36,812 bases of DNA from Candidatus Handelsmanbacteria bacterium (GTDB lineage: Bacteria > Latescibacterota > UBA2968 > UBA8231). Where the stretch lies: positions 1-36,812 of the forward strand of contig VGJS01000042.1 of the NCBI GenBank assembly GCA_016867395.1. Direction: 5' to 3'. Position 1 is the first letter of the stretch, and the number at the start of each line of letters is the position of its first letter. Shown here one piece after another: positions 18,511 through 26,291 of this stretch. A program made the translations under genes and the position numbers. The notes under the pieces were generated by a model that was not told where the DNA came from, made no database searches, and was given only the letters and a program-made list of their open reading frames with translations.

Positions 18511-18900
18511 ATGGCCAAGAAGAAGGCTGCTCCGAAGAAAAAGGTAGCGGCCAAGAAGGCCGCTCCGAAGAAGGCGGCACCCAAGAAGAAGGCGGCCCCG
18601 AAGAAGGTTGCCCCGAAGAAGGTTGCCCCGAAGAAGGCCAAGGCTAAGCGGAAGCTCAATCCTTCTTTCATGAAGCCGCTGACGCCCTCGGGGGTCCTGG
18701 CAGCGGTCGTAGGCGGCAAAGGCCTCCCCCGCACGCAGGTCGTCAAGAAGCTCTGGGAGTACATCAAAAAGCACGGCCTGCAGGATTCCCAGAACAAGCG
18801 CATGATCAACGCCGACGACAAGCTCAAGGCTGTCTTCGACGGCAGGAAGCAGGTGAGTATGTTCGACATGACCAAATTAGTCAACAAACACCTGAGCTGA
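18511..18900 (+). CDS. SWIB/MDM2-domain protein with Lys/Ala-rich N-terminal tail
   Basis: 129 residues. Residues 1-48 are a basic low-complexity tail (KKAAPKK and KKVAPKK units). Residues about 50-129 form a SWIB domain, with MKPLTPSGVLAAVVG, LPRTQVVKKLWEYIKKHGLQ, NKRMINADDKLKAVF and FDMTKLVNKHLS as the conserved blocks. SWIB domains occur in eukaryotic chromatin remodelling and in some bacteria such as Chlamydia, where chromosome-associated roles are suspected. Start is ATG behind AAGGAG. It is co-transcribed with the 39-residue peptide gene and followed by a strong terminator. A nucleoid-associated function is inferred. Confidence 0.93.
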   Translation: MAKKKAAPKKKVAAKKAAPKKAAPKKKAAPKKVAPKKVAPKKAKAKRKLNPSFMKPLTPSGVLAAVVGGKGLPRTQVVKKLWEYIKKHGLQDSQNKRMINADDKLKAVFDGRKQVSMFDMTKLVNKHLS

Positions 18901-18933
18901 TCAGCGCCGAACTGCGCTCGTGTCCAAAAAAGA

Positions 18934-18975
18934 AAGGGGTTCCCCTCACGCGGGGGGAACCCCTTCTTTTTTTTT
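18934..18975 (+). terminator. Intrinsic terminator after the SWIB gene
   Basis: A perfect 12-bp stem AAGGGGTTCCCC / GGGGAACCCCTT (18934-18945 with 18954-18965), an 8-nt loop, then C and nine Ts. Upstream A-richness would also give weak termination in the other direction. It separates the SWIB unit from carA. Confidence 0.92.
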
Positions 18976-19024
18976 GTCTTTTTCCTTAGGTTTTTAACTC
19001 CACCTAACAGGAGCATGGAGCAGG

Positions 19025-20107
19025 ATGGACGCGCTTGTCGCCCTTGCCGACGGCACGGTGTTCCGGGGTGCCGCCGTGGGCGCTGCCGGCGAGGCCCTGG
19101 GAGAGATGGTCTTCAACACCAGCATGACCGGATACCAGGAGATCCTCACCGATCCCTCCTACGCCGGCCAGATGGTCGCCATGACCTACCCGCTGATCGG
19201 CAACTACGGTGTCAACCCCGAGGACGAGGAGTCGGCGCGGCCCCAGGTGCGCGGTTTCCTGGTCAAGGAGTGCTGCCGGCGGCCAAGCAACCGCCGTGCC
19301 ACCCAAAGCCTGCCCGAGTACCTGGAAGCCCACGGGGTCATCGCCGTGGAGGGCATCGACACCCGGCAACTGACCCGGCGGGTGCGCATCCACGGGGTGA
19401 TGAACGCCGCCATCTCCACCGAGGACCTAACCCCGGAGAGCCTGGTGGCCAAGGCCCGCGCCTGGGCCGGTCTCGAAGGGGTGGACCTGGTGCGGGAGGT
19501 GAGTTGCGCCCGACCCTATGAAGTGAGTGCGCCCAATACGCGTTTCCACGTGGTGGCCTTTGACTACGGCATCAAGCGCAATATCGTCCGCAAGCTGGTG
19601 GAGGAGGGCTGCCGGGTGACGGTGGTGCCGGCCACCACCACGGCCGAGGAGGCCCTGGCCCTGGAGCCGGACGGCATCTTCCTGTCGAACGGACCGGGCG
19701 ACCCCCGCCCGCTGCACTATGCCATACACGCCTGCAAGAAGCTCATCGGCACCCGGCCAATCTTCGGTATCTGCCTGGGCCACGAGATCCTGGGCCTGGC
19801 CTTCGGGGCGGAGATCTTTCACCTCAAGTTCGGGCACCGGGGCGGCAATCAGCCCATCAAGGAGCAGGCCACTGGCCGCATCCTGATCACTGCTGAGAAC
19901 CACGGTTGGGGCATTGCCGGCGACAGTCTGCCCGACTGCCTGGAGCCCACCCGCGTCAATCTCAACGATGGCTGTGTGGAGGGGATGCATCACCGGCATT
20001 TGCCCATCTTCTCGATCCAGTGCCACCCCGAGGCTTCGCCGGGGCCGCACGACAGTTTCCACCTGTTCCGCTACTTCACGGAGTTGATGGAGAAACACGC
20101 CGCCTGA
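19025..20107 (+). CDS. carA: Carbamoyl-phosphate synthase small subunit
   Basis: 360 residues. The N-terminal CPSase small-chain domain (MTGYQEILTDPSYAGQ, YPLIGNYG) is followed by a class I glutaminase domain. The triad is Cys250 (FGICLGHE), His334 and Glu336 (QCHPEAS). It supplies ammonia from glutamine to CarB for pyrimidine and arginine synthesis. carB is not next to it; the following gene is an unrelated dehydrogenase. Start is ATG of MDALVALADG, with AGGAG about 12 nt upstream. An ATG 10 bp earlier is in another frame. Confidence 0.96.
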   Translation: MDALVALADGTVFRGAAVGAAGEALGEMVFNTSMTGYQEILTDPSYAGQMVAMTYPLIGNYGVNPEDEESARPQVRGFLVKECCRRPSNRRATQSLPEYLEAHGVIAVEGIDTRQLTRRVRIHGVMNAAISTEDLTPESLVAKARAWAGLEGVDLVREVSCARPYEVSAPNTRFHVVAFDYGIKRNIVRKLVEEGCRVTVVPATTTAEEALALEPDGIFLSNGPGDPRPLHYAIHACKKLIGTRPIFGICLGHEILGLAFGAEIFHLKFGHRGGNQPIKEQATGRILITAENHGWGIAGDSLPDCLEPTRVNLNDGCVEGMHHRHLPIFSIQCHPEASPGPHDSFHLFRYFTELMEKHAA

Positions 20108-20118
20108 GGTTGTGCCCC

Positions 20119-21162
20119 ATGCCTGTCATCCGCCAGGAAGTCCTGCGCCAGTGCGCCTTTGAGATTTTCAGGGCCACCGGCATTCCCGAAACAGACGCCC
20201 GCATCGTCGGCAACCATTTGGTGGACAGCCAGTTGGCCGGCCACGACTCCCACGGCACCTGGTTCATCCCCAGCTACGTCCAGGGGATGAAGAAGAACTA
20301 CGTGTGCTGGGAGGAGCGGCAGGTGGTGCGCGAGAATCCCTCCCTGGCCATCATCGACTGCAAGGGGGCCAACGGCATCGTGGCGGTGAGCCGCGCCCTG
20401 GAGTTGGCGGCGGCCAAGGCGCGCGTTGCCACCTTTGGTTTTGTGGGGTTGCACAATCTCAGCCACATCGGGCGTCTGGGTGCCTATCCCCCGCAGTTGG
20501 CCGCGCAGGGGTTGCTGGGCATGGTCTGGCTCAACGGTGGGGGGCTCTTCATGACCCCCTTCGGCAGCGCTGATCGGCGGCTGCGGCCCGAGCCCATCGC
20601 CTTTGCTGCCCCGCGCCGCCAGGGGGCGCCCTTCATGCTCGACATGACCATGACCACGGTGGCCGGCGGCAAGATCGAGCAGAAACTCATCCGCGACCAG
20701 CCCCTGCCTGAGGGTTGGGTGATAGACCAACAGGGGCAATGGGTGACGGACGGGCAGCGCTACCGCAACGCCGAGGAGACCGGGGTGCCGCCATTGGGCG
20801 GATTGCAGTTCGGGCACAAGGGCTATGGCCTGGCGATGATGGTCGAGATGCTGGTGGGACCGCTTTCCCACGCCGGCTGTACCAAGGGGGACAAGGGCGG
20901 GGGCAACGGGGTGATGGTGTTGGCCATCGACATCTCGGCCTTCACCAGCCTGGAAACCTATGTGGACGAGGTGGAGGGTTTGGCCGAGTGGGTGTGTTCG
21001 GCCAAGCCGCTGCCGGGGTTTAACAAGGTCTATGCGCCCGGTGAGATCGAGGAGGAGACCCGGCAGCGCCGGCTGTGGGAGGGGATCGACGTGGCCGAAC
21101 GGACCTGGGCCGAGATCGGCAAGACCGCGGCGGAACTAGGGGTAGCGATACCAAAGGTGTGA
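20119..21162 (+). CDS. Ldh_2 (malate/L-lactate/ureidoglycolate dehydrogenase) family oxidoreductase
   Basis: 347 residues of the NAD(P)-dependent family that includes AllD, ComC, YiaK/DlgD and archaeal malate dehydrogenases. Early GHDSHGTWFIPSYV (residues 41-54), LHNLSHIGRLGAY carrying the likely catalytic His, MLDMTMTTVAGGKI and GHKGYGLAMMVEML are the family blocks. It reduces a 2-oxo acid or oxidises a 2-hydroxy acid in the cytoplasm; the substrate cannot be told. It starts 11 bp after carA, with TGAGG before the ATG, so it may share the carA transcript. The nearby UxaA-type dehydratase hints at sugar-acid metabolism, as inference. Confidence 0.88.
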   Translation: MPVIRQEVLRQCAFEIFRATGIPETDARIVGNHLVDSQLAGHDSHGTWFIPSYVQGMKKNYVCWEERQVVRENPSLAIIDCKGANGIVAVSRALELAAAKARVATFGFVGLHNLSHIGRLGAYPPQLAAQGLLGMVWLNGGGLFMTPFGSADRRLRPEPIAFAAPRRQGAPFMLDMTMTTVAGGKIEQKLIRDQPLPEGWVIDQQGQWVTDGQRYRNAEETGVPPLGGLQFGHKGYGLAMMVEMLVGPLSHAGCTKGDKGGGNGVMVLAIDISAFTSLETYVDEVEGLAEWVCSAKPLPGFNKVYAPGEIEEETRQRRLWEGIDVAERTWAEIGKTAAELGVAIPKV

Positions 21163-21171
21163 CCCGCGACG

Positions 21172-21350
21172 AGGGGCACCCGCTCCGGCCTTTCCCAAAG
21201 CGCGGACTTGCCGCCCCGCTCGCTGGCGCAACCCTGCAGCCCTACCCCCTCAACCCCCCGATGTATGGGGCGTTGAGGCTCCGCTCTCCCCGCAACCCCT
21301 CCCGCGCCCTTCCCAGCCACTCCCCTGGGAATTGCCTGCGGGGCGCCCCT
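21172..21350 (+). repeat. Intergenic hairpin repeat, copy D
   Basis: Lies between the convergent ends of the Ldh_2-family gene and the UxaA-type gene. It shares GAGGGGCACCCGCTCCGG, CAAAGCGCGGACTTGCC, CTCGCTGGCG, CCTCAAC and CCCCTGGGAA-type blocks with the other copies, best with copy B. The second hairpin is present as a 12-bp stem with one mismatch (21248-21259 with 21267-21278). The first hairpin is absent. It may also act as a bidirectional terminator. Confidence 0.75.
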
Positions 21351-21372
21351 CGCCTCGGACGCTAGTTCGCGA

Positions 21373-24063
21373 CTACATCGAAATGCCCAACAATCCCCGC
21401 GTGATCTGAAAGTCGATGTTGCCCTGGCTCAGGGCTTTGGCGGCCTGGCGGCGGGAGGCGACCTCCATGAGCAGGTGGAGGAACTGTTGCGCCCAGCCCT
21501 CGGGGTCGCCTTCCAGGACCAGGTCGAGGTCGTTGCGATAGGCGGTTGCCACCGGGCCGGCGCCTGAAACTTGGACCAAAGGCACCAGGGGATGGCCCTG
21601 CATAGGGTGCTCGCCGGCGTGGGCCAGGATCAGTTCCACACCCGTGGCACCTAAGCCGGTCAGGGCCTCGACCCAGTGTTCGGTGGGGGCGTCCATAATG
21701 TAAAAGCCCGGATCTTCAAAGCCCTGGCCGTGGGCCAGGGCGGGCTCGGGTTGCCGGTCGCCGAGCACGCCCTGCCGGTACACCGGAGACTGGAGCAGAC
21801 CGGGGCCCGAGGGCACCACCACGGTGCCGCCGGCGCTTACCACCCAGCGGGTGAGGCGGGCCAGGGCGGCCGCTGCCGGGTCGGCCAAGGGGCCGGCGCT
21901 CACGAGGCCCAGGGACAGGTAGTCCAGGCCCACCTGCTCGCTGGAGAAGGCAGGCAATCTGCCCAGAGTGTGAACAAAAAACCCCTCCACCTTTTCCAGG
22001 CTCTTCTCGATCCCCCCGTCCAGTTGCACGCTGGCCCAGCCGAACTGCCCGGGGTCCAGGCCCAATTTTCCCAGATGAGCGCGGAAGTAGTCATTGTGGG
22101 TCTTCTCGCAGCCGTGCTCCAACAACAGGGCGGTCTTCACCAGGGGATGGGTGAGATAGCCGATGAGGGTGCGATTCCACAGGTGTTCGCTGTAGCCCCC
22201 GGAGACTCCGCAGCCTTCGGTGTGTAGCAATGCAGCGAAGCGCGAGATGCCCTGCTGCTGGCCCAGGCCCCTGGCGTTGAGGCGTTCGGCGGCCAGGCGG
22301 GCGACCTGGGCGGCGCACAGGCTGGTGGGCAGGATCAGCCCCACCTGGTCGGTGGCGTGGCTGGTGCCGGTGCGCAGGGCCGAGAAAACGACTTGGGGTA
22401 CGGCCGTTTCCCTCTGGGTGGGCAGGGGCCTGCCGTCGGGCTCTTCGGCGGCCAGCAGGTCTTCGAGCTGGCTGGCATCTTGCTGGTGCCAGTTGCGCCA
22501 GATGGAGACCTGGGAATGGCCGGCTATTTCCCCCACCGAGCGGGTGCCGGAGATCACTCCTATGGTTTGCTCGAAGAGCTGGCAGCCCAACTCCTCCATG
22601 GGTGTGCCTTCGAGGTATGCGCCGGCGTTGAAGTCCATGTCCTTGGAAAGCAGTTCAAAGCGCTGGCTGGTGGTCACTACCTTGATGGTGGGAACAAAGG
22701 GGAAGTTGGTGATGGAGCCGTTGCCGGTGGTGAAGTAGATCAGGTTGCAGCCGGCGGCTACCTGGCCGGCGATGCTCTCCAGGTCGTTGCCCGGGCTGTC
22801 CATGAAATAATAGCCCGGCTCCTCCATGGGCGCACCGTAGTCGATGGCATAGTCGAGGCGCACCCGGGGATCGCGCTTGCGGGCCGCGCCGATGGACTTG
22901 AGCACGATATTGTATAGCCCACGGTACTTGTTCCCACCCGAAGGATTGCCCTCGGCCGAGGTGCCGTGCCAGGTGGCCCGCTCCTGGAAGCGCTCCACCA
23001 TGTGCAGGAAGCGGCGGGCCGTCTCCAGGTCGCGGACGTTCTCCAGCACGTAGCTCTCGGCGCCGATCAGTTCGTCGGTCTCGGCGAGGTTGGCCGCCCC
23101 TCCGTGGCGGACCACCTCGCCGGCCACCCAGCCGATCAGGGGATTGGCCGAAACTCCGGAAAAGGCATCGGAGCCGCCGCATTGCAGGGCGATCTTAAGC
23201 CTGGCCAGTGGTTGGGCAGTGCGCCGGGTGCGGCACACCGGGTCCAGCCATTCGCCGACGACTCGTTCGCCCTCTGCGAGCTGGGTCTGGAGATCACCGC
23301 GAAGGGAGAGGAAGTGATGCGGTACCTGGTCGAGGGGATAGCCGTGGGCAGTTAAATACTCTTGGAGCATGAGGTTGGTGACGGCCTCGGTGCCGTAGTC
23401 CACCGCCAGCACCGCGCTCACGTTGGGATGCACCATCCAGCCGGCCAGGGTGCGCAGGAGCAGTTCCCGGTTGTTGGGGGTGGCGCTGGTGCCCCCTTCG
23501 GTATGGCCTAGGGCCACCACCCCGTCGAAAGTCTCGCCGGTCCTGCCGCGGAAGTGCTCGGCCAAAAGGCGCACGAAACTAGCGGTGCGCGAGGAGGTGC
23601 CGATAAGGGCGATGTGGTTGCGGGTGCCGGTGCCCCGTGGGCCGCGGTCGTAACCCAGGAAGGTGCGGGGCTGTGGGTGGCGGGGAAGCTGTTGACCAGG
23701 GAGGAAGCGGGACTCATCCAAATGATAGCTGTGGATCTGGTCTTCGAAGTTGGGATGGGCCGGCAGGGCAAAGTCCAGTTGGCGGATGCGCAGGGCTTCG
23801 AGGGCGCCGCGGTTGCACACGTAGGCGCCGGGGCCAATGGGGGACAGGGCCAGGCCAAAGGGCAGTTCCCAGGAAAGCAGGGGCTGGCCCGCTTCGATGG
23901 CCTGCACGGCGAAGCGATGCCCCTCCAACACGGTGTGGCTTAGAGTGAAGGTGGTGTCCCGCCAGCGGATCTGGGTCCCCCCTTCGAGGCGGCGGATGGC
24001 GATGGCCACGTTGTCGCCGGGCATGGGGAGGCGGCCGATTTCATCAAAAGCGCAGGGGGTCAT
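21373..24063 (-). CDS. UxaA/GarD-family dehydratase with two tandem family units
   Basis: 896 residues, far longer than altronate or galactarate dehydratases (about 390-525). Residues 1-95 resemble the SAF-type N-terminal part. Residues about 135-500 form a first catalytic-type unit (GTRNHIALIGTSSRTA, GHTEGGTS, HPNVSAVLAVDYGTE, CGGSDAFSGVSANP, YFMDSPGND, FTTGNGS, DMDFNAG). Residues about 555-890 repeat the layout in diverged form (HTEGCGVSGG, THPLVKTALLLEHGCE, SAGPLADPAAAALARL, FYIMDAPTEHW, HPLVPLVQV). The family dehydrates sugar acids with iron or a similar metal. The first unit lacks the Cys of HTEGCG, and the second lacks the FTTG-type loop, so the units may be complementary. Start is ATG at 24063, 8 bp after aroC; an in-frame TTG adds two residues. 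Confidence 0.85.
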   Translation of the reverse strand: MTPCAFDEIGRLPMPGDNVAIAIRRLEGGTQIRWRDTTFTLSHTVLEGHRFAVQAIEAGQPLLSWELPFGLALSPIGPGAYVCNRGALEALRIRQLDFALPAHPNFEDQIHSYHLDESRFLPGQQLPRHPQPRTFLGYDRGPRGTGTRNHIALIGTSSRTASFVRLLAEHFRGRTGETFDGVVALGHTEGGTSATPNNRELLLRTLAGWMVHPNVSAVLAVDYGTEAVTNLMLQEYLTAHGYPLDQVPHHFLSLRGDLQTQLAEGERVVGEWLDPVCRTRRTAQPLARLKIALQCGGSDAFSGVSANPLIGWVAGEVVRHGGAANLAETDELIGAESYVLENVRDLETARRFLHMVERFQERATWHGTSAEGNPSGGNKYRGLYNIVLKSIGAARKRDPRVRLDYAIDYGAPMEEPGYYFMDSPGNDLESIAGQVAAGCNLIYFTTGNGSITNFPFVPTIKVVTTSQRFELLSKDMDFNAGAYLEGTPMEELGCQLFEQTIGVISGTRSVGEIAGHSQVSIWRNWHQQDASQLEDLLAAEEPDGRPLPTQRETAVPQVVFSALRTGTSHATDQVGLILPTSLCAAQVARLAAERLNARGLGQQQGISRFAALLHTEGCGVSGGYSEHLWNRTLIGYLTHPLVKTALLLEHGCEKTHNDYFRAHLGKLGLDPGQFGWASVQLDGGIEKSLEKVEGFFVHTLGRLPAFSSEQVGLDYLSLGLVSAGPLADPAAAALARLTRWVVSAGGTVVVPSGPGLLQSPVYRQGVLGDRQPEPALAHGQGFEDPGFYIMDAPTEHWVEALTGLGATGVELILAHAGEHPMQGHPLVPLVQVSGAGPVATAYRNDLDLVLEGDPEGWAQQFLHLLMEVASRRQAAKALSQGNIDFQITRGLLGISM

Positions 24064-24071
24064 ACGCAACT

Positions 24072-25316
24072 TTAGAATAGTTTAAAGTTTGCCGCGTCCA
24101 CGCGCCCGGCCTGGTGCATCAGCACCGCGTTCAGCAGTTCGATGGCCAGGCGCGATTCGAGGGTGATGCCGGCCCGCACGCCCACGCAGGGATCGTGGCG
24201 GCCCTTCTGCAACTGGAAGTCAATCTCTTCGAGGTCCTTGCGCACCGAAAGCTGGGGCAGGGCGATGGTGGAGGTGGGTTTGAACCCCACCCGGAACACC
24301 AGGGGCAGGCCGGTGGTGATGCCCCCCAAGAGGCCGCCGTGGTGGTTGCCCTGGTATCCCTGGCGGCGGATGGGGTCGTTGTGCTGGCTGCCCCGGCGCA
24401 CCACTGCCTCGCGGCCCGCGCCCATCTCGCAGGACTGCACCGCGTGTAACCCGCCTAAGGAGCCCATCAGGCGCAGTTTGAGGCTCTGGTACAGCGGCTC
24501 GCCGGCCAGGGGCGGTGGCTGCAACGCGACCACCTCGACCGCTGCCCCCAGGGAATCGTCCTGCTGGCGGGTTGTTTTGATCAACTCACCGGCTTGGCGG
24601 GCAAAATCCGGGTCGAGGGAGTGGATCTCGGCGGCCTCCAACTGGGCGGCCAACTGGCTCAGTTTATCGGCGGGGATGCGGCCCTCGCTGGCCTGGAGGT
24701 CGGCGACGTGGTCGGCCAGGCGCATCGAGGTCTGCAAGGGCCCCACCTGGTAGATAGAGGAAAAGAGGGCGGTGCCGAAGCGCTCCTGGAGAAAGAGGCG
24801 GGCGATGGAGCCGCCGATCACGTCGGAGATGGTGGAGCGGTAACTGGAGCGCCCACCCCCGCGCGGGTCGGCGAAACCGATGGATTTGTAGTGCTTGACC
24901 AGGTCGGCGTGGCCGGGCCGCACCGCCCCCTGGGGGCCGGCGAACTGGAGGTAGTCGGCGGAGCGTTTTGCCGCTGAGAGCACCACAGCCGCGATGGGTT
25001 CGCCGGTAGTAAAGCCTTCTTCGTAAGGGTGGGTTTCCAGCGATCCGTTGCCCGCGGCGACGCTGAGCGCGGGACCGGCCAACAACTGCTCGTGGTCTTC
25101 GGCGTAAAGCCCCGAGAGCAGCACGAGTTGGTCTGCTTCCTGCCGGGGGGTGCCGTGTTTGTTGCCGCCGGGCCGGCGCCGGTCCAGAAAAGCCTGGAGC
25201 CGGGGGCGCTCCAGCTTGAGCCCTGGCGGGCAGCCAAAGACGATGGTAGTGATAGCCGGCCCGTGGGATTCGCCCGCGCCCGCCACCCCGTAAAGAGGTC
25301 CGCCTAGTATTTCCAT
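24072..25316 (-). CDS. aroC: Chorismate synthase
   Basis: 414 residues, slightly long for the family (about 350-400). The FMN-binding signatures are GESHGPAITTIVFGCPPG (15-32), GGRSSYRSTISDV, GNHHGGLLGGITTG and RHDPCVGVRA. It converts EPSP to chorismate at the end of the shikimate pathway and needs reduced FMN. The ATG has no Shine-Dalgarno; the DNA before it reads CCTCCCC. A tetracodon frame ATG-GAC-CTC-CCC-TGA overlaps the start. It is first in a unit with the UxaA-type gene, 8 bp apart, behind a predicted promoter. Confidence 0.96.
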   Translation of the reverse strand: MEILGGPLYGVAGAGESHGPAITTIVFGCPPGLKLERPRLQAFLDRRRPGGNKHGTPRQEADQLVLLSGLYAEDHEQLLAGPALSVAAGNGSLETHPYEEGFTTGEPIAAVVLSAAKRSADYLQFAGPQGAVRPGHADLVKHYKSIGFADPRGGGRSSYRSTISDVIGGSIARLFLQERFGTALFSSIYQVGPLQTSMRLADHVADLQASEGRIPADKLSQLAAQLEAAEIHSLDPDFARQAGELIKTTRQQDDSLGAAVEVVALQPPPLAGEPLYQSLKLRLMGSLGGLHAVQSCEMGAGREAVVRRGSQHNDPIRRQGYQGNHHGGLLGGITTGLPLVFRVGFKPTSTIALPQLSVRKDLEEIDFQLQKGRHDPCVGVRAGITLESRLAIELLNAVLMHQAGRVDAANFKLF

Positions 25317-25347
25317 CAGGGGAGGTCCATTCTCTGGAAGCTGCTAC

Positions 25348-25376
25348 AATGTAGGGGTTTCTCTCACCCTGGGCAA
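25348..25376 (-). promoter_or_regulatory. Promoter of aroC
   Basis: Minus-strand -35 TTGCCC (25371-25376) and -10 TACATT (25348-25353), 17-bp spacer, with transcription expected near 25341 and a leader of about 25 nt. The -35 is only partly consensus. Confidence 0.45.
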
Positions 25377-25403
25377 TCTGCCGCCAGGGGTTATTTATAA
25401 TGT

Positions 25404-25432
25404 TTGAATGAAAGAAAAAAATTTGCTATATT
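25404..25432 (+). promoter_or_regulatory. Promoter (extended -10) of the secreted proline-rich protein gene
   Basis: Plus-strand -35 TTGAAT (25404-25409), 17-bp spacer, and -10 TATATT (25427-25432) preceded by TGC, which makes an extended -10. The start would fall near 25439, leaving a 114-nt leader that contains a CRP-type palindrome and a small hairpin (25462-25477). Confidence 0.65.
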
Positions 25433-25444
25433 ACCGCCTTGTTC

Positions 25445-25460
25445 TGTGATTTTCCTCACA
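25445..25460. promoter_or_regulatory. CRP-type operator TGTGA-N6-TCACA
   Basis: The sequence TGTGATTTTCCTCACA matches the CRP-family consensus TGTGA-N6-TCACA at all ten defined positions. Its flanks extend the palindrome to CTGTGA/TCACAG. It lies a few bases downstream of the predicted transcription start, a position that suits repression. An RNA hairpin in the leader is the alternative reading. Confidence 0.55.
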
Positions 25461-25552
25461 GATCGAAGGCTTTCGATTCGCTATTTTGAAGTGTACGTCC
25501 TATTAAATCAGCAGCCGATCGGGAAGCCCAAAAGCCAAAGGAGGTCGCAGTT

Positions 25553-26179
25553 ATGAGCAAACCGTTCTTTAGGTTCTCCATAGTTGTTTTGTTGTTATGC
25601 CTGGGGTGGAGCGCCAATTTGCTGGCGCAGGACAATCCTCCTCCGGCAGCCCCGGACGCAAAGGCCGCAGGCACTAAACAGCCCAGTGGGGACAAGGCCC
25701 CGCCGCCCTCCCCGTCCGAAGGTACGCAACCGCCTCCGGGGATGATGCCGCCTTCGGGTCCTCCGCCCACGGGAGGCATGAAGGGCGACAGGGTTCCCCC
25801 CGAGTGTTCGGCCGAACTGGTCAACCGCGAAATGCTGCCCCAGGCCGAGAACGTGCCCTGCGGCACCGCCACGGGCAACCTGCTCTTCCGCACAGTTTGC
25901 AACATGCCCGGCTTCGCCAGCCAGGCCATCAGCCTGCCCGAGGGCCGCAACGCCGACTGCTTCGGCCTTGAGGGGCAGCCAGGGCCAGGGGTGGTGGTGT
26001 TCACCATTTATCCCGAGAGCGATCCGGCCAACCTGATCTTCGACTCCACCCGCGACGGGTTGTTCAATATCGGCGCCGTGCATCTGGGCGACACCGGGGT
26101 CTACCGGATCGACCTGGACGAGGCGGCTTCCGATCCGGGCGCCAGCGTCACGGTGCGCTTCGTCGATCATCCCGAATAA
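25553..26179 (+). CDS. Secreted protein with proline-rich linker, function unknown
   Basis: 208 residues, not recognised. Residues 1-26 form a signal peptide (basic start, IVVLLLCLGWSANLLAQ core, likely cut near residue 26). Residues 27-75 are a Pro/Gly-rich linker (PPPSPSEGTQPPPGMMPP). Residues 80-208 look like a small beta-sandwich with four Cys (85, 103, 116, 136) that could make two disulfides, and end in a GDTGVYRIDLDEAAS-type strand pair reminiscent of pre-peptidase or extracellular beta domains. The AAAGGAGG ribosome-binding site is near-perfect, implying good expression. It has its own promoter and a strong 3' hairpin, so it is a single-gene unit. Confidence 0.85.
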   Translation: MSKPFFRFSIVVLLLCLGWSANLLAQDNPPPAAPDAKAAGTKQPSGDKAPPPSPSEGTQPPPGMMPPSGPPPTGGMKGDRVPPECSAELVNREMLPQAENVPCGTATGNLLFRTVCNMPGFASQAISLPEGRNADCFGLEGQPGPGVVVFTIYPESDPANLIFDSTRDGLFNIGAVHLGDTGVYRIDLDEAASDPGASVTVRFVDHPE

Positions 26180-26198
26180 TAAACCACTAGCCTTTTCC

Positions 26199-26245
26199 GC
26201 TAAACAATGGGCCGGCCACTTAGAGTGGCCGGCCCATTGTTTAGC
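26199..26245 (+). terminator. Perfect 21-bp hairpin after the secreted protein gene
   Basis: The arms GCTAAACAATGGGCCGGCCAC and its exact complement (26199-26219 and 26225-26245) enclose a 5-nt loop TTAGA. There is no T-run, only GGGTTTC after it. Placement 20 bp after the stop suggests a terminator or a transcript-end stabiliser active in both directions. Confidence 0.65.
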
Positions 26246-26291
26246 CCGGGTTTCTGGACAGGGTGCGGCAAAAAGCACAGACTCTGAAAGT

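Noticed and set aside
19906..20118. Upstream extension of the Ldh_2-family gene into carA
   Set aside because: These 71 codons lie in a second frame of the carA end; family sequence starts at MPVIRQEVL, with a ribosome-binding site.
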